From contig NC_087380.1 of the NCBI RefSeq assembly GCF_963675165.1, positions 7,326,517-7,390,516 on the forward strand: 64,000 nt of DNA, given 5' to 3'. The first letter of the stretch is position 1, and each line of letters opens with the position of its first letter. This document shows positions 24,852 through 36,200 of the stretch, piece after piece. Source of the DNA: Halichondria panicea (lineage: Eukaryota > Porifera > Demospongiae > Suberitida > Halichondriidae). Position numbers and translations under genes: made by a program. Below the pieces are notes generated by a model. The model ran no database searches. It saw nothing but the letters and a program-made list of their open reading frames with translations, and was not told where the DNA came from.

Positions 24852-25410
24852 TTATTGGGGAGGGTCTGTCACAGGAAGTGGTGGTGGTGGTGGTGGGGGT
24901 GGTGGAGGGGGCGGTGGAGGTGGAGGTGCTGTAGTTGTAGGCGGAGGAGGAGGTGGTGGGGGAGGTGGTGGTGGGGGTGGTGGGGGTACTGTAGTTGTAG
25001 GCGGAGGAGGAGGAGGAGGTGGAGGGGGTGGTGGGGGTACTGTAGTTGCAGGCGGAGGTGGTGGCTCACATGCTCCTATGCAGCCTTTATAAAAATCTGC
25101 AATGCTGGTTCGATACAGCTGTAGCCGTGACATGCCGAACTGTTTAATAAACTGCTCCTTCAGCGAAGGCTTTCCACGTCGGGAGAGTCTGAACTCTAGA
25201 GCCAATTTGACACACTGACCCCGACACTCACGAGACTGTCTTCTCTCACGTACTAGACCACCACCTCCTTCATTGCCTTCCTATACCGTACACATTGCTG
25301 ATGAGATACCGTCACATTTTAGTAATGTGTGTGCCTGAGCTTACCTCCAGAGGGATGCTTAGGCAGGTACCTACAGCAGTTGCTAGTAGTAGTAGTATTA
25401 TCAACCTCAT
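24852..25410 (-). CDS. Small secreted proline-rich protein
   Basis: Two exons on the minus strand, 25345-25410 and 24852-25280, joined in phase 0; 164 residues. Exon 1 is a signal peptide (MRLIILLLLATAVGTC, then LSIPLE). The mature part is short and basic with a Cys pair CRGQC and a second pair CIGAC, then three long poly-Pro runs separated by TTV/TTT/TTA spacers, ending LPVTDPPQ. An AATAAA overlaps the stop codon (plus-strand 24851-24856), so the 3' UTR is probably very short. Family not recognised; a matrix or skeletal protein is possible. The opposite-strand poly-Gly frame is a shadow. Confidence 0.7.
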
Positions 25411-27210
25411 TGTAGCAATCCTGGTTTACTTGATTGTGAGTGCATGTTTTGTTTGTTTGTTTTATAGCTACTTCTCTTGGGTGCGAAAATACAATCCTTG
25501 GCTGCCACTGTTTTGGATTTGCAATTATCTAGATTGTTGTAATTTTATGTGTCACTGTGCATGTGGATATTAAACTCCTAACAGCTTCGGTGTCGACATC
25601 TCACCAGTGGCTTTAAATTTAAAGTGGTGTGCATATATACATGCAGTAAGAGTTTCCTTATAGCTGTGCAAGTGTGTGTCAGTGTATAGTAACTGTGTGT
25701 ACAGGCTGCATGCTTTGATGGTGTGCATGGAGTGCTCATACTGCTATAGCCTCTAGCTAGCGTGCTTACAAACATTTATTGATCCTTTGGCATGATGTTA
25801 ATTCTCTAAGTCAATTAATGGTGGCATTCTCATTTGGCTGCAAGTTGACTTGTGTAGGACAACAAGCAATTACTCTTCCTCTGTCAACAATTATGTATCA
25901 ACAACATTTCTAAAAGATTATTTTCTGTTGCCTAGATACAGCAATCCTGTGGAAAGGCCTTATCTCACAATAATGTTTGGAGGTCAAGAATTGAGTGTCA
26001 GGGGTCATAAGCGGTCAGCCCCACCATCATCATGGGGTCAGAGTTTACTGGTTCACGGAACTGGTATGCATGTGTGTGCCAATCCCTTCTATTGTGATAA
26101 TGTACTCTCGCAGCCTGCTCCCCATGCATTAGGTAGCTTGATGAGTTAGGATTGTACAAATGAAGCTATTGTTTTGTAGCTCTGAAAAGCCTCTCATTAT
26201 ATATGGGCATGCAGTATTGACAGGAGCCCATAAATATAGAGAAGGAGTGTCTAACTTCAGCGTACTATATACTCCAGGTTTACGTTTCTTTATTAAGTGC
26301 TTGCAAACTGCAGTGCTGTATTGCGTATAACATGTGTAAGGATTCAACCACTTAGTTTACAACTTTGCTGTTCAACTACAACACCCTCCCCCACCCGTTT
26401 AGCCGTCAATGGGTTAATTTCGTGATCCAATTTCATGATTACTGAAAGCTTATAGAAAGATACGTACCTTTCAAATGGTGCAGTCATCAATTGAATGGTA
26501 AAAATATTTGGACGTATCATGGTCCAAGGGCGAAAATGACAAATTGTGGCCCCCCAAAAAACATGACATTGGGATCAACAATACTAAAGTTATGCATGGC
26601 TGTTGAACTGATGTTCAACTACAACCTTCCTCGTTAATTTATTCAATGGCCATAACTCTCTATTCATGGGCTCCTGATTACAGCATGCATGGGCATAATT
26701 ATAAGTATGGGAAAGTTGCCTGGAGTAAAACTTAATTTTATTGTGTACAATTGTTCGATTGTGCGATGTGTCTTCTTTGATAGTGTAGTTTGAGCCAAGA
26801 CTAACTGTATACAGTAATGGATTCAAATTGGCCCACTTACTTGTTATACCTTTCAGTAATAAGCCTTATACTTTCATCTTGGCATGATTCTGGATATTTA
26901 CAGAAGGTCAATAACTTTTACCTTATAATGAGATGTGTGACAGCCACCACCCATGAACATATAATGCTGTGATGGTTGGCTAGTTCCATATACATACATA
27001 TGATCATGGCAACCACCCCCACCTTGTCTATCATGCAGGACATGACTTTATACTTCTACCCACATCCTATACTGCACTGGCTGGAGCAGTATAAAATCAG
27101 CTCTTATTCCCTCATACTACTATACAGACAAGGAGTTAGTTTCTCAAGAAGCAAGATAAAGTGAGTTTAAAGCTACTATATAGTTGCTACTTCTGTCCTC
27201 TGTATAGGTG
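25411..27210. other. Intergenic region with one dispersed repeat
   Basis: No convincing gene. The block at 26185-26350 (GGAGCCCATAAATA, AAGTGCTTGCAAACTGCAG, TGTATTGCGTATAAC, GGATTCAACCACTTAGT) recurs at about 63160-63330 in the same orientation and is an interspersed repeat. Confidence 0.55.
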
Positions 27211-30200
27211 ATGCTTGTTGGGTTACTCACCACGCTAGCCTTGTTAGGTACTGTACCTCGAGGTGAGTCACTATAGCTACCGTGTATAGCGGGTATACTT
27301 CGATCTAAAGTTTTGCGGAAAGATAGTTAGAAAGATTTTTCGCGGATTTAATTTTCACGAAATAGCAGCTTTTCTGCAGCATGCATGCATGTGATATTAA
27401 ATTCGTGGGTATAAATGTTTGCAGTACATGCTTATAATCAGCGAAAACCACTAACACTTTATACCCTCAAAATATGCTCACTTATTTAATATAATTATGC
27501 AAATCTAAAATGTGCGTTAATTTGTGTGTGATTTCTGCACAGTGTTTGTTGAATGTCAGTTGGAGTGTTTTAGCGAGTGCGGCACTGCTGCCTTCACTCT
27601 GGGTATCAACACTGACATCAGTGACTGCTGTAACAACGGGGGCGGAGCTTTTATTGACCTGCAGAACGAGCAAGTAGGCTGCCAGACATGCATCGACGTA
27701 GGGAGTGAGTTGAAATATAATATTCCACATGACTCTCACAACTATTAACTAGGAAAACTACTCGCTCAATTGTATTTTTCAATGATTAGGATGAACCTCT
27801 TAATTCTATTCACTCGAATGGCTTCCATTTCTCTCCTGCAGCTCTGGGACCTTCCGTGCAAACTTCCGTCGTCGTTACAGGTAGTGATGCTTCACTGACA
27901 TGCACTGCGAACAGTATCACGAGTCCCACTAACTTCAACGCAAACCTGCAATGGGTCGGACCTGATGGGTCAGTCCTCAGGCAGATGGATGCAGTCACTT
28001 CTCTCGTTTTGGAGCTAACACCTGTTACTGACTTTGGTGATTATGTATGTGTAGCCACTCTGACCTCACCTATGTTTCCTGGAATCACTTCCACAGTGTC
28101 GGCTGTTGCCTCCGTCAATGGTAAGCTATAATGGGTATCTAGGGGTGACGTTGCTGGGGTTACTACAACCCCAGCAAACACACTCATGCATGTAAACACA
28201 AAAAATGCAGAAAAATGTTGGCTGTGAAAAATAAGAGGTTGGAGCTGCAACTGCACGAGTACAGAGGTGTAGCTATAAAGCAAAGCACTGTGGTTGTAGC
28301 AAGCTGAGAAACATGAATTAATACAACCAATGTTATATAATTTTTGCAACTGCTGAACTTCTTTGCTTCTATATAGTTTAGCTGATTTGCTGGAAATGGG
28401 TTAATTTACCGAGAACTTATCCAGCTGTCATCATTCTTTCAATATAGGGATGTCTGTATGATTTTGTGCATTGTCATTGACGAAAGCTTTTCAGTTCAAT
28501 GCTAATTATATAATTATCGCTTTTTTTGACCTGATGGTATATATGTAGTTTGCTCTGTGTGACTACTAATAATTATTACGACATCATACGCAATTAAAAG
28601 GGGATGTGGCCTCAAAAATGTTGCAACATGCAAGCGCGCCCTGTTTCACAACCCCACCAATGTAATTTTTCTGGATCCGCCCCTGGGTATATTTTGGATT
28701 TTTGTAAACTAGATTCTACATGCATGTGTTATATCCTATCCCCCCCACAGTGTAGTATATCTCTAATGACCCCCTCCGTTCTTATCCTACCCCCCCACAG
28801 TGTATAGTATATCTCTAATGACCCCCCCTCTTATCCCACCCCCCACGGTGTAGTATATCTCTAATGACCCTCCTCTCTTATCCCACCCCCCACGGTGTAG
28901 TATATCTCTAATGACCCCCCTCTCTTATCCCACCCCCCACGGTGTAGTATGTCTCTAATGACCCCCCTCTCTTATCCCACCCCCCACGGTGTAGTATATC
29001 TCTAATGACCCCCCTCTCTTATCCCACCCCCCACGGTGTAGTATGTCTCTAATGACCCCCCTCTCTTATCCCACCCCCCACGGTGTAGTATGTCTCTAAT
29101 GACCCCCCTCTCTTATCCCACCCCCCACGGTGTAGTATGTCTCTAATGACCATAGTATATATTATCTCTGATGACCCCTCTCTCTTATCCTACCCCCCAC
29201 AGCTGGCGAAGAGACCAGGGAGACCATCCAGGAACCTATGACACCACCCACGGCTGGTTCCCCCTACTCTCTCACCTGCACTATTAATGTGGCCGGGGCA
29301 GACATTGAGTGGACAGGACCCGACGGAAATCCTCTTGTTTCTACTACACGTATTGATGTGGGGGCATCTCAAACTTCCGGCCAGACCACCAACAGTACTG
29401 TGACCTTTAACCCCGTTATTACGGGCGACACGGGTCGTTACACGTGTAGAGACGCCAATGGACAAAGTTCAACCACCGTCATAGTCGACAGTGAGTCCTA
29501 CAATATTGTGGTCATGTGTGCGTGCATGGTTTTTATAGTTCGTTCCCCCAAATTATTGGACCTCTCTTATAATTAGTAGACACAGTTATTCTAAGCTCTA
29601 AAACTGACCAATCATATTGCTACGTTGAATAGACTAAATCCTATAAAACTTTGCTGTTAATTATGACAATAATCACTTACCACTATCCGTGTACCCGTGT
29701 ACTCATGTATCTCTTGTAGTCCCATTGCCACCCATCACCATCTCTGGAGTGGACATGCCACCTGTCATTGGCGAGGACTACAATCCTGTGTGTGAGGCGT
29801 CAGTGCCGGAGGGTCTCACGGGAAGCGTCACTGTGACCTGGTTTAACATGAATGGAATGGCCGTTGCCACTACAACTTCGGATACTACAGCCTCTGCAAC
29901 TTTGCCTCTAATTGGATTTTCAGGATCTGATTTTGGCACTTACAGGTGTATGGTCACGGTTGAATCCACCTCTCTGGCAACACCCATTGGCTCTACCACT
30001 ACTCTGGAGATCAGCCAAGATAGTGTCATTGTATCTCCCCCTGATCGTATGGCCACCCTACCCCCTCCAACTCTACCCATTGAAGGAACTGATGGCACTG
30101 ATGCCCCTGCAACTGACCCAATAACGACTAATCCTCCAACAAACCCTCCAATAACGACTAATCCTCCAACAAACCCCCCAATAACGACTAATCCTCCAAC

Positions 30201-31762
30201 AATTCCCCCAATAACGACTAATCCTCCAACGAACCCCCCAATAACGACTAATCCTCCAACAAACCCCCCAATAACGACTAATCCTCCAACGAACCCCCCA
30301 ATAACGACTAATCCTCCAACGAACCCTCCAATAACGACTAATCCTCCAACGAACCCCCCAACTGACCCTCCAACAAACCCCCCAGTAACTACTCCTCCAA
30401 CGAACCCCCCAACTGACCCTCCAACGAACCCCCCAACTGACCCCCCTGCAACTAATCCCCCTGCGACTACATCCCCTCCAGTAATGACTGCTCCGCCCAC
30501 TACTGCCCCGCCCCCTTGTCCTGGCGGCTGTCATCCTGACGCCAGCTGTGTCAACAATGTGTGCACATGTAACAACAATTTCCTTGGCAACGGTATCGAC
30601 TGCTGCATTCTTGAGACAGAAGTGATAGCAATCGTGGACGCAGGGGTGGGAGCAGGTGAGCTAACCTGTAGTGCAGAGGAGGTTCGACAGGCGCGGTGCA
30701 GCTCAAGTAATTAGCCTCTGATTACTCTCAGCAAAAACATACGACGTGGGCGGTGCGTGGGCGGATAATTACAAAGGCTAATTGCCTGCATGAGCTGCAC
30801 CGCGCCTGTCATACCTCCTCTTCCTGTAGTGTGTGCATGGTAAAGCAGTGTGTGTGCGTGGTTAGCAGTGTGTGTGCATGGTAAAGCAGTGTGTGTGCAT
30901 GGTTAGCAGTGTGTGTGCGTGGTCTGGTTAGCAGTGTGTGTGCGTGGGTTGTAGCAGCAGCTTAGCCAGATTTGCATTGACCTCAGGCCTTGTTTTTTGC
31001 ATACAATAATTATTTGTTTTGTGCCTGACCTTTATAGCGTTGTGTTAATTCATCTTTTTACCACTCACCAGATGCTACTAGATCAGGTTCAAGACGACCT
31101 GGTCGTTCTGCCAAGCATAGCAGGAGCTCCTCTTCTAGTAGCAGCTCTAGTAGCTCTAGTAGCTCTAGTAGCTCTAGTAGCTCTAGTAGCTCTAGTAGCT
31201 CTAGTAGCTCCTCCTCATCCTCATCCTCCTCCTCCTCCTCCGATATTGTCGAAGAGGAGTTACCCACAGTTGGTGAGTATCAGTCGACTAACTACTAACT
31301 TTGATCGCCCAATTCCTATTTTAATATAGTGTCTAGTATGTGTTACAGTATAGCATCTTTGAACAGCCCATAGATACAAAGATTCAATTTCAAAGCTCTC
31401 ATGCAGAACCTTAATTATATTTGTGTCTCCCCACAGACCCGGCCTGTATGGAAGTGTTGACCAACTTTTGTGAGCAATGCCTAGAGAACGGTACCTGTGC
31501 TAGTAAGTTAGCAACTGTCAGTGTGTCTCATTTAATTAATACACTCATTATACTACAGGAATCAGATCTCGGAGAAGAGGGAAATCCCGTCGTAAGAGTA
31601 AAAGTAGAAGCCACTCTCACTCTCGTTCAAAAACCTCAGGTATGTGTGTACATGTATGCATGATATATAGTAGCAACCATCAACTGTGTGCTCTCATATC
31701 CCCTTTCAGACTCCTCCCACTCAGGCTCCCCACTCACAGGCTGTAGAGCCATCCTCGGATAA
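27211..31762 (+). CDS. Secreted Ig/EGF protein with Thr-Pro stalk and Ser/Arg tail (paralogue 1)
   Basis: Nine exons: 27211-27262, 27543-27704, 27842-28120, 29203-29490, 29720-30655, 31072-31272, 31437-31502, 31559-31639, 31710-31762; 705 residues, all joined in phase 1. Order: signal peptide (MLVGLLTTLALLGTV); Cys-rich module ECQLECFSECG...DCCNNGGGAFIDL...GCQTC; three Ig-like domains (LTCTAN...LQWVGPDG...DYVCVA; LTC...IEWTGPDG...YTC; third weaker); a stalk of about ten ITTNPPTNPP units; one EGF-like module (CPGGCHPDASCVNNVCTCNN); then a basic poly-Ser tract, a short Cys segment (PACMEVLTNFCEQCLENGTC) and RSRRRGKSRRKSKSRSHSHS. There is no transmembrane segment, so probably a secreted matrix or recognition protein. 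The next gene is its paralogue. Confidence 0.8.
27280..27480. repeat. TATAGCGGG-family palindromic element in Ig gene intron 1
   Basis: Same family as 2764-2961: starts CCGTGTATAGCGGGTATACT, contains TTAAATTCGTGGGTATAAAT and ends TTTATACCCTCAAAATATGC. Fills nearly all of the first intron (27263-27542). Confidence 0.7.
28671..28685. repeat. Solo terminal repeat CTGGATCCGCCCCTG
   Basis: Identical to the right end of the 742-base element at 61714-62455. A lone end within intron 3 of Ig gene 1, likely a truncated copy. Confidence 0.5.
28735..29165. repeat. Minisatellite of about 47-55 bp, eight to nine units
   Basis: Unit reads roughly CTTATCCCACCCCCCACGG followed by TGTAGTATATCTCTAATGAC and C-rich sequence. 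It ends just before the real acceptor of exon 4 (CCCCCCACAG at 29193-29202). Each unit resembles that acceptor, with CACGG in most copies and CACAG in the first two. Confidence 0.9.
30662..30830. repeat. Imperfect hairpin at start of Ig gene 1 intron 5
   Basis: GACAGGCGCGGTGCAGCTCA at the left is complementary to TGAGCTGCACCGCGCCTGTC at the right. Flanks AGAGGAGG / CCTCCTCT and AATTAGCC / GGCTAATT also pair. It begins a few bases after the donor at 30656 and is followed by a roughly 20-base GTGTGTGCATGG repeat to 30950. Confidence 0.8.
31137..31205 (+). repeat. 9-bp coding repeat AGCTCTAGT (poly-Ser)
   Basis: Seven to eight tandem AGCTCTAGT units inside exon 6 of Ig gene 1, encoding Ser-Ser-Ser per unit. 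The paralogue at 36715-36780 uses mostly TCATCCTCCAGC instead, so the two Ser tracts expanded separately or diverged in codon use. Confidence 0.85.
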
Positions 31763-31794
31763 TTGGTCGGCCAGTTAGGACAAGGACTATTCCT

Positions 31795-31800
31795 AATAAA
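31795..31800 (+). terminator. Polyadenylation signal AATAAA, Ig gene 1
   Basis: AATAAA 33 bases after the stop codon at 31760-31762; the only canonical signal close to the stop. Confidence 0.6.
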
Positions 31801-31959
31801 CTGATGAACCCATAAACTCTAGAAAAAATAGAGTAGATATTGAATTATAGTGCCAAATTTTTGTATGACCCTTTCAACTGTGTGCATTGATCATTACTTC
31901 TCGGCATGTCTGCCAAGTTTGCCCTGTGAGGTTAAGGTCTGATTAGACCACTGACTATT

Positions 31960-32670
31960 CAAATGGGAATATGGAGGAGTAAGAGTGGGTGGTTGAAAAG
32001 TTGTCATGGTTCCACTGCTGCCCCCATTAACTACACTTAAGCATTGTACTTAACTTCCTACCTGTTGCAGATATACGTTTCCCACAAGCTTTGTGTAAGT
32101 ACGTACAACTTCCTGGCTTAATTAGTACTCAAATGGAGGTTTTGGGGTGGTTGAATGTAAGTTGTCATAGTTCCACACTAGCATTGTACTATAAGCTTCC
32201 ACTTATTGCATGTTGCCCACAAGCTTTGTGTAAGTACAACTTCCTGGCTAATTAGTACTCAATGGAGGTTTGAGGGTGGTTGAAATGCACGTTGTCATGG
32301 TTCCACTTGCCATTGGTTGTATTGAAATGTTGTCATGGTCCCACGCTAATTATTATTGCCACACAAACTTGTGCAAGTACAGATATCATTTCCTGGCTAC
32401 TCCAATGAGGTTTAAGAAATGTTGTCATGGTCTCACTTGTATTTGCTAATTATTATTGCCCACAAACTTGTGCAAGCACTGATGTTTAGATCATTTCCTG
32501 GCTACTCAATGGAGGTTTTGGTGGTGGTTGAAATGTTGTCATGGTCCCACTGCTCTCCATAAGAGAAATGTGCTAATTGTGGTGCTTGCAAGTACAGGTG
32601 AATTTTAGATCATTTCCTGGCGAGGTTTGAGATGGTTTACATGTTGTCACTGGTCGTGGTCCACTGCTCC
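31960..32670. repeat. Degenerate tandem repeat, unit about 110-130 bp
   Basis: Five to six diverged units share TTGTCATGGTTCCACT, CCCACAAGCTTTGTGTAAGT, TTCCTGGCTAATTAGTACTC and AATGGAGGTTT in this order. Lies between the two Ig genes. No coding potential; the remaining 32670-33276 is ordinary spacer and promoter for the next gene. Confidence 0.8.
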
Positions 32671-33276
32671 ATGCATAACTATAGTGTACCATGTGTACTT
32701 ACTATTATTCTGAGCTAGCTTTATATTATTATTGCTTGTATGCATGTACGTACAAGCATTGTGTTTGGCAGCAGCTTGTAACATATGTATATGTACTACA
32801 AGCATTGCTGAACACATGTACATATCTCCTGTTACCAGGTCACTGACACCTCCTTAGCAGCTAACTAGAGCTGTCACTGGCTGGTATCCCTTCAGGCATG
32901 CATGCCAAGCCTCTGATGCTTTTAGTTTAAATACTGGCCATGCAAGTTTCCGTGGTGATAATGTGATTCAGTAGAGTACATGCACGCTTTTTTAGGCGGA
33001 CCACTATAGTTAATAGGTAATGTTGGCTAAAAAGGATTGGGATTGGTCCGTGCATGATGCATCTGTCTGAGTACGTAGTGGGCGTGGTGGTGAACACCTG
33101 GGGGAGAACAGTGCCAGCCAAATGGCCAGGCATGTTCAATCTTCTATATTTGCCAACAAGTGTAATAATTCTCCCCCTGCCCACAAACACACGCCCCAGG
33201 GCTATAAAACTGAGGCCCTCAATTGCTCTGACAGTTGCAAGAAGTTCTTCCAGCACTATACAACAAAAGACCGAAA

Positions 33277-36200
33277 ATGATCAGGGGACTGTGTTTTGCA
33301 GTGTTCCTAGCAGCAACTTGTGCAGGTAATTTACTCTATACAACTGTATATAGAGTCTTTCATATGTACCACCTTCTCTCTCACACACACACAGTTACTA
33401 CTGGCCAAACGGTGGAGTGTTTTGATGTGTGTGGAGCGGCTGCCGTTAGTCTTGGAATTAATCCCTCACCTGCCGCATGCTGTAATGGAGGTGGTACTGG
33501 ATTTATCGACCTGAGCAATGAGCCGGCCGGCTGTTTGGAATGCAGCTCTTTGAGCAGTAAGCCCTGTTCAGTTACCTATTTCCCACCTCACCTCCTCCCT
33601 CTAGTACTTTCCTTTCTTTCTCACTCTCTATTATCATTATAGCTCTTGTAACTATTATATTTTTGTTATCCCCTCCCTTATTACACAGGCCTCACGGTAG
33701 CCCTAGGATTGTCCACCTCAGAGCTGGCTGTTGGCATGGACGGCTCCATCACTTGCTCAGTCACGTCCGAGGATACGAATAATCTAGTGGCAAGTATTCA
33801 ACTAGTGGGCCCTGATCGAAACATCATCATGGAAGTTAATGATACTGACAGTCTCACGTTTAATTTCTCGCCGCTCCAAGTGTCAGATATGGGAGAATAC
33901 GAGTGCCTAGCATCTGTGACATCACCTGACTTTCCCAGCCTGCCCCCCATTCCCGTCACCGGGACCATCGACATAAACATACCCAGTGAGTCATGTCATT
34001 CATTAGTGCTGTGCTGTACACATACTGCAGCGTACTTAACTATAGTGCATGCATGTGCATTATGCAGCTAGTATATACATAATTATACATTGAAGTATAG
34101 TGTACACAAAAATTGCATCGTTGTAATTATTATATATTGCCTTGTTCAATTGGTGCATGTACTGCATGTACTGCATATCTGCATGCTTGTTAGACTATAA
34201 GCGTCTGCATGAGGCGCTCACTACCCGTATTACTAGAATATTTTGCTGGTGAAAATCCTTAATTTGCGAATGAGCCAAATCAGCAGAAAAATTGACCCTT
34301 TGCTATCTATCCATTAATTTGCAAGGATCGTGTGTAATTACCAGGTTTTACAATTTTATTTTTTGTGAAGTGATCAACGCTCGCAACGTTCGCATTATAT
34401 TTGATGCTCACTAGTATAATACGGTATATTGATGTTAATTCTCTCCTCCCTATGCAGCACCGTCTGGTGTAGAAGTGACAATTATAGCTAGCTCCAACAC
34501 TCCGCTCGCTGGTCAACCAGTCACCATATCGTGTGCAATCGCTGCCGAAGGGCAGAGCATCCAGTGGGTGGGGCCAGACGGGCAGGTGATAATGACAGGG
34601 GGTGGATTCACTGTGGGGGATACTATCTCAGCAGGGGGTATCACTAGTAGTATCCTCACACTACCGAGTGTAGCCGAGAGTCAAAGTGGACGTTACTCTT
34701 GTGTGAGTGACCTCGGTAACATATCCCAGAGGATCGATGTGATGGGTGAGTGACATACAGAACAATGATGATGTATTATTACCGTGTATATAGCGGGTTG
34801 TTTTCCCGTATTTATAGCATTAATCTGAAAATTAAAACTGCGAAATTATTTACATAAATGTATCAAAATAACGCAGTGGTCCATACGGATTTTATACCTG
34901 CTATATTATATACGGTGTACTAACGTTTAATGTCCTATACTGTATAGCGCAAAATTTTCGCGGACTTCATGGGTTAGCAATTGTCCTACACTAAATTAGT
35001 CCACGAAAATTGTTAAAATTATCTGCTATATATAACGTGCAAAGATTAAAGGCGTGGCTTCCGGTAAGCAGTCATTCCACGAACATTGTGAAACCGAATG
35101 AAATGCTTTTAGAGGCCATTCCACGAAAAAAAGTTCGCGCTATATATATTGCTGCATGTTAATTATTAATTATGCACTCTCTTGCAGTTCGTGGTCCGAT
35201 TATAGACATCGTGGAACCCAGCGAACCTACAATGGTCGGTGAAACATTCATTTCAAAGTGCACAGGGACGGCTCCACCCGATATCGAGGGTGGTATGGTG
35301 TTTGCAACGTGGGTGGATGAAGATGGCTCTATACTGGCTGCCAACTCTTCCGTGGATGAGGTTTGTGTTACCCTCGTCATTAGCCCCTTTGTTCCTGGGA
35401 GTGAGGGAGAGTACCGCTGCGAGGTGAGGAGCTGCTCTGAGTACATCTGATATTGATTTTGATTGCCTGTTTTTCTTCGTGCAGGTATTCTACACTTCAC
35501 CACTGGTCACTGGTAATCCCGGTAGTACTGGGATTTTGAACATCACTCAAATGTTAGTTACTCAACCACCGCTAGTGACCACTCAACCACCCCCAGTGAC
35601 CACTCAACCACCACCTGTGACAACTCAACCACCTCCTGTGACAACTCAACCACCCCCAGTGACCACTCAACCACCACCTGTGACAACTCAACCACCCCCA
35701 GTTACCACTCAACCACCCCCAGTTACCACTCAACCACCACCTGTGGTTACTCGACCCCCTGCACGCAGTGAGTGCTATTATAGCAGTGACAAAGAGAAGT
35801 GTATGTGTACTATGCCAATGGCTAGTTATAGCTATTCAAGTTAAAGCATTAATTTTTACTACTGATGCTATAAATTGATATTGGAGCCGTTGCTAAAGCA
35901 CGTGATTATGGCAATACGTATTATAGTGTTGCCATGACTATAGTGGATACGTAATATCTGGTGCCCTTGTTTTTTTCAGATGAATGTGAGCTGGGAATTG
36001 ACAATTGCAGTAGACGGGAAGTGTGTCGAGAGCATGGCAATGGACGATGGAAAGAATGCACCAGGGTTGCTATGTGTATGGACACAGCTGAGGGATTTAC
36101 GTGTTCTTGTACCCCAGGATTCATGGGGGACGGTGTCACTTGTCAAGGTGGGTGGGGTGGGTGTGGTCATGTACAATAGTTGATTCTCCCAGTGTTAAAT

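Noticed and set aside
24826-25092. Poly-Gly ORF on the plus strand
   Set aside because: Opposite-strand shadow of the proline-rich secreted protein, which has a signal-peptide exon and splice sites.
28735-29165. CRISPR-like array
   Set aside because: Units are contiguous without unique spacers and the DNA is clearly animal nuclear; it is a minisatellite.
29940-30534. Two long minus-strand ORFs of Val/Gly/Ile and Arg/Trp/Ser repeats
   Set aside because: Reverse-complement frames of the ITTNPPTNPP stalk coding repeat in Ig gene 1.
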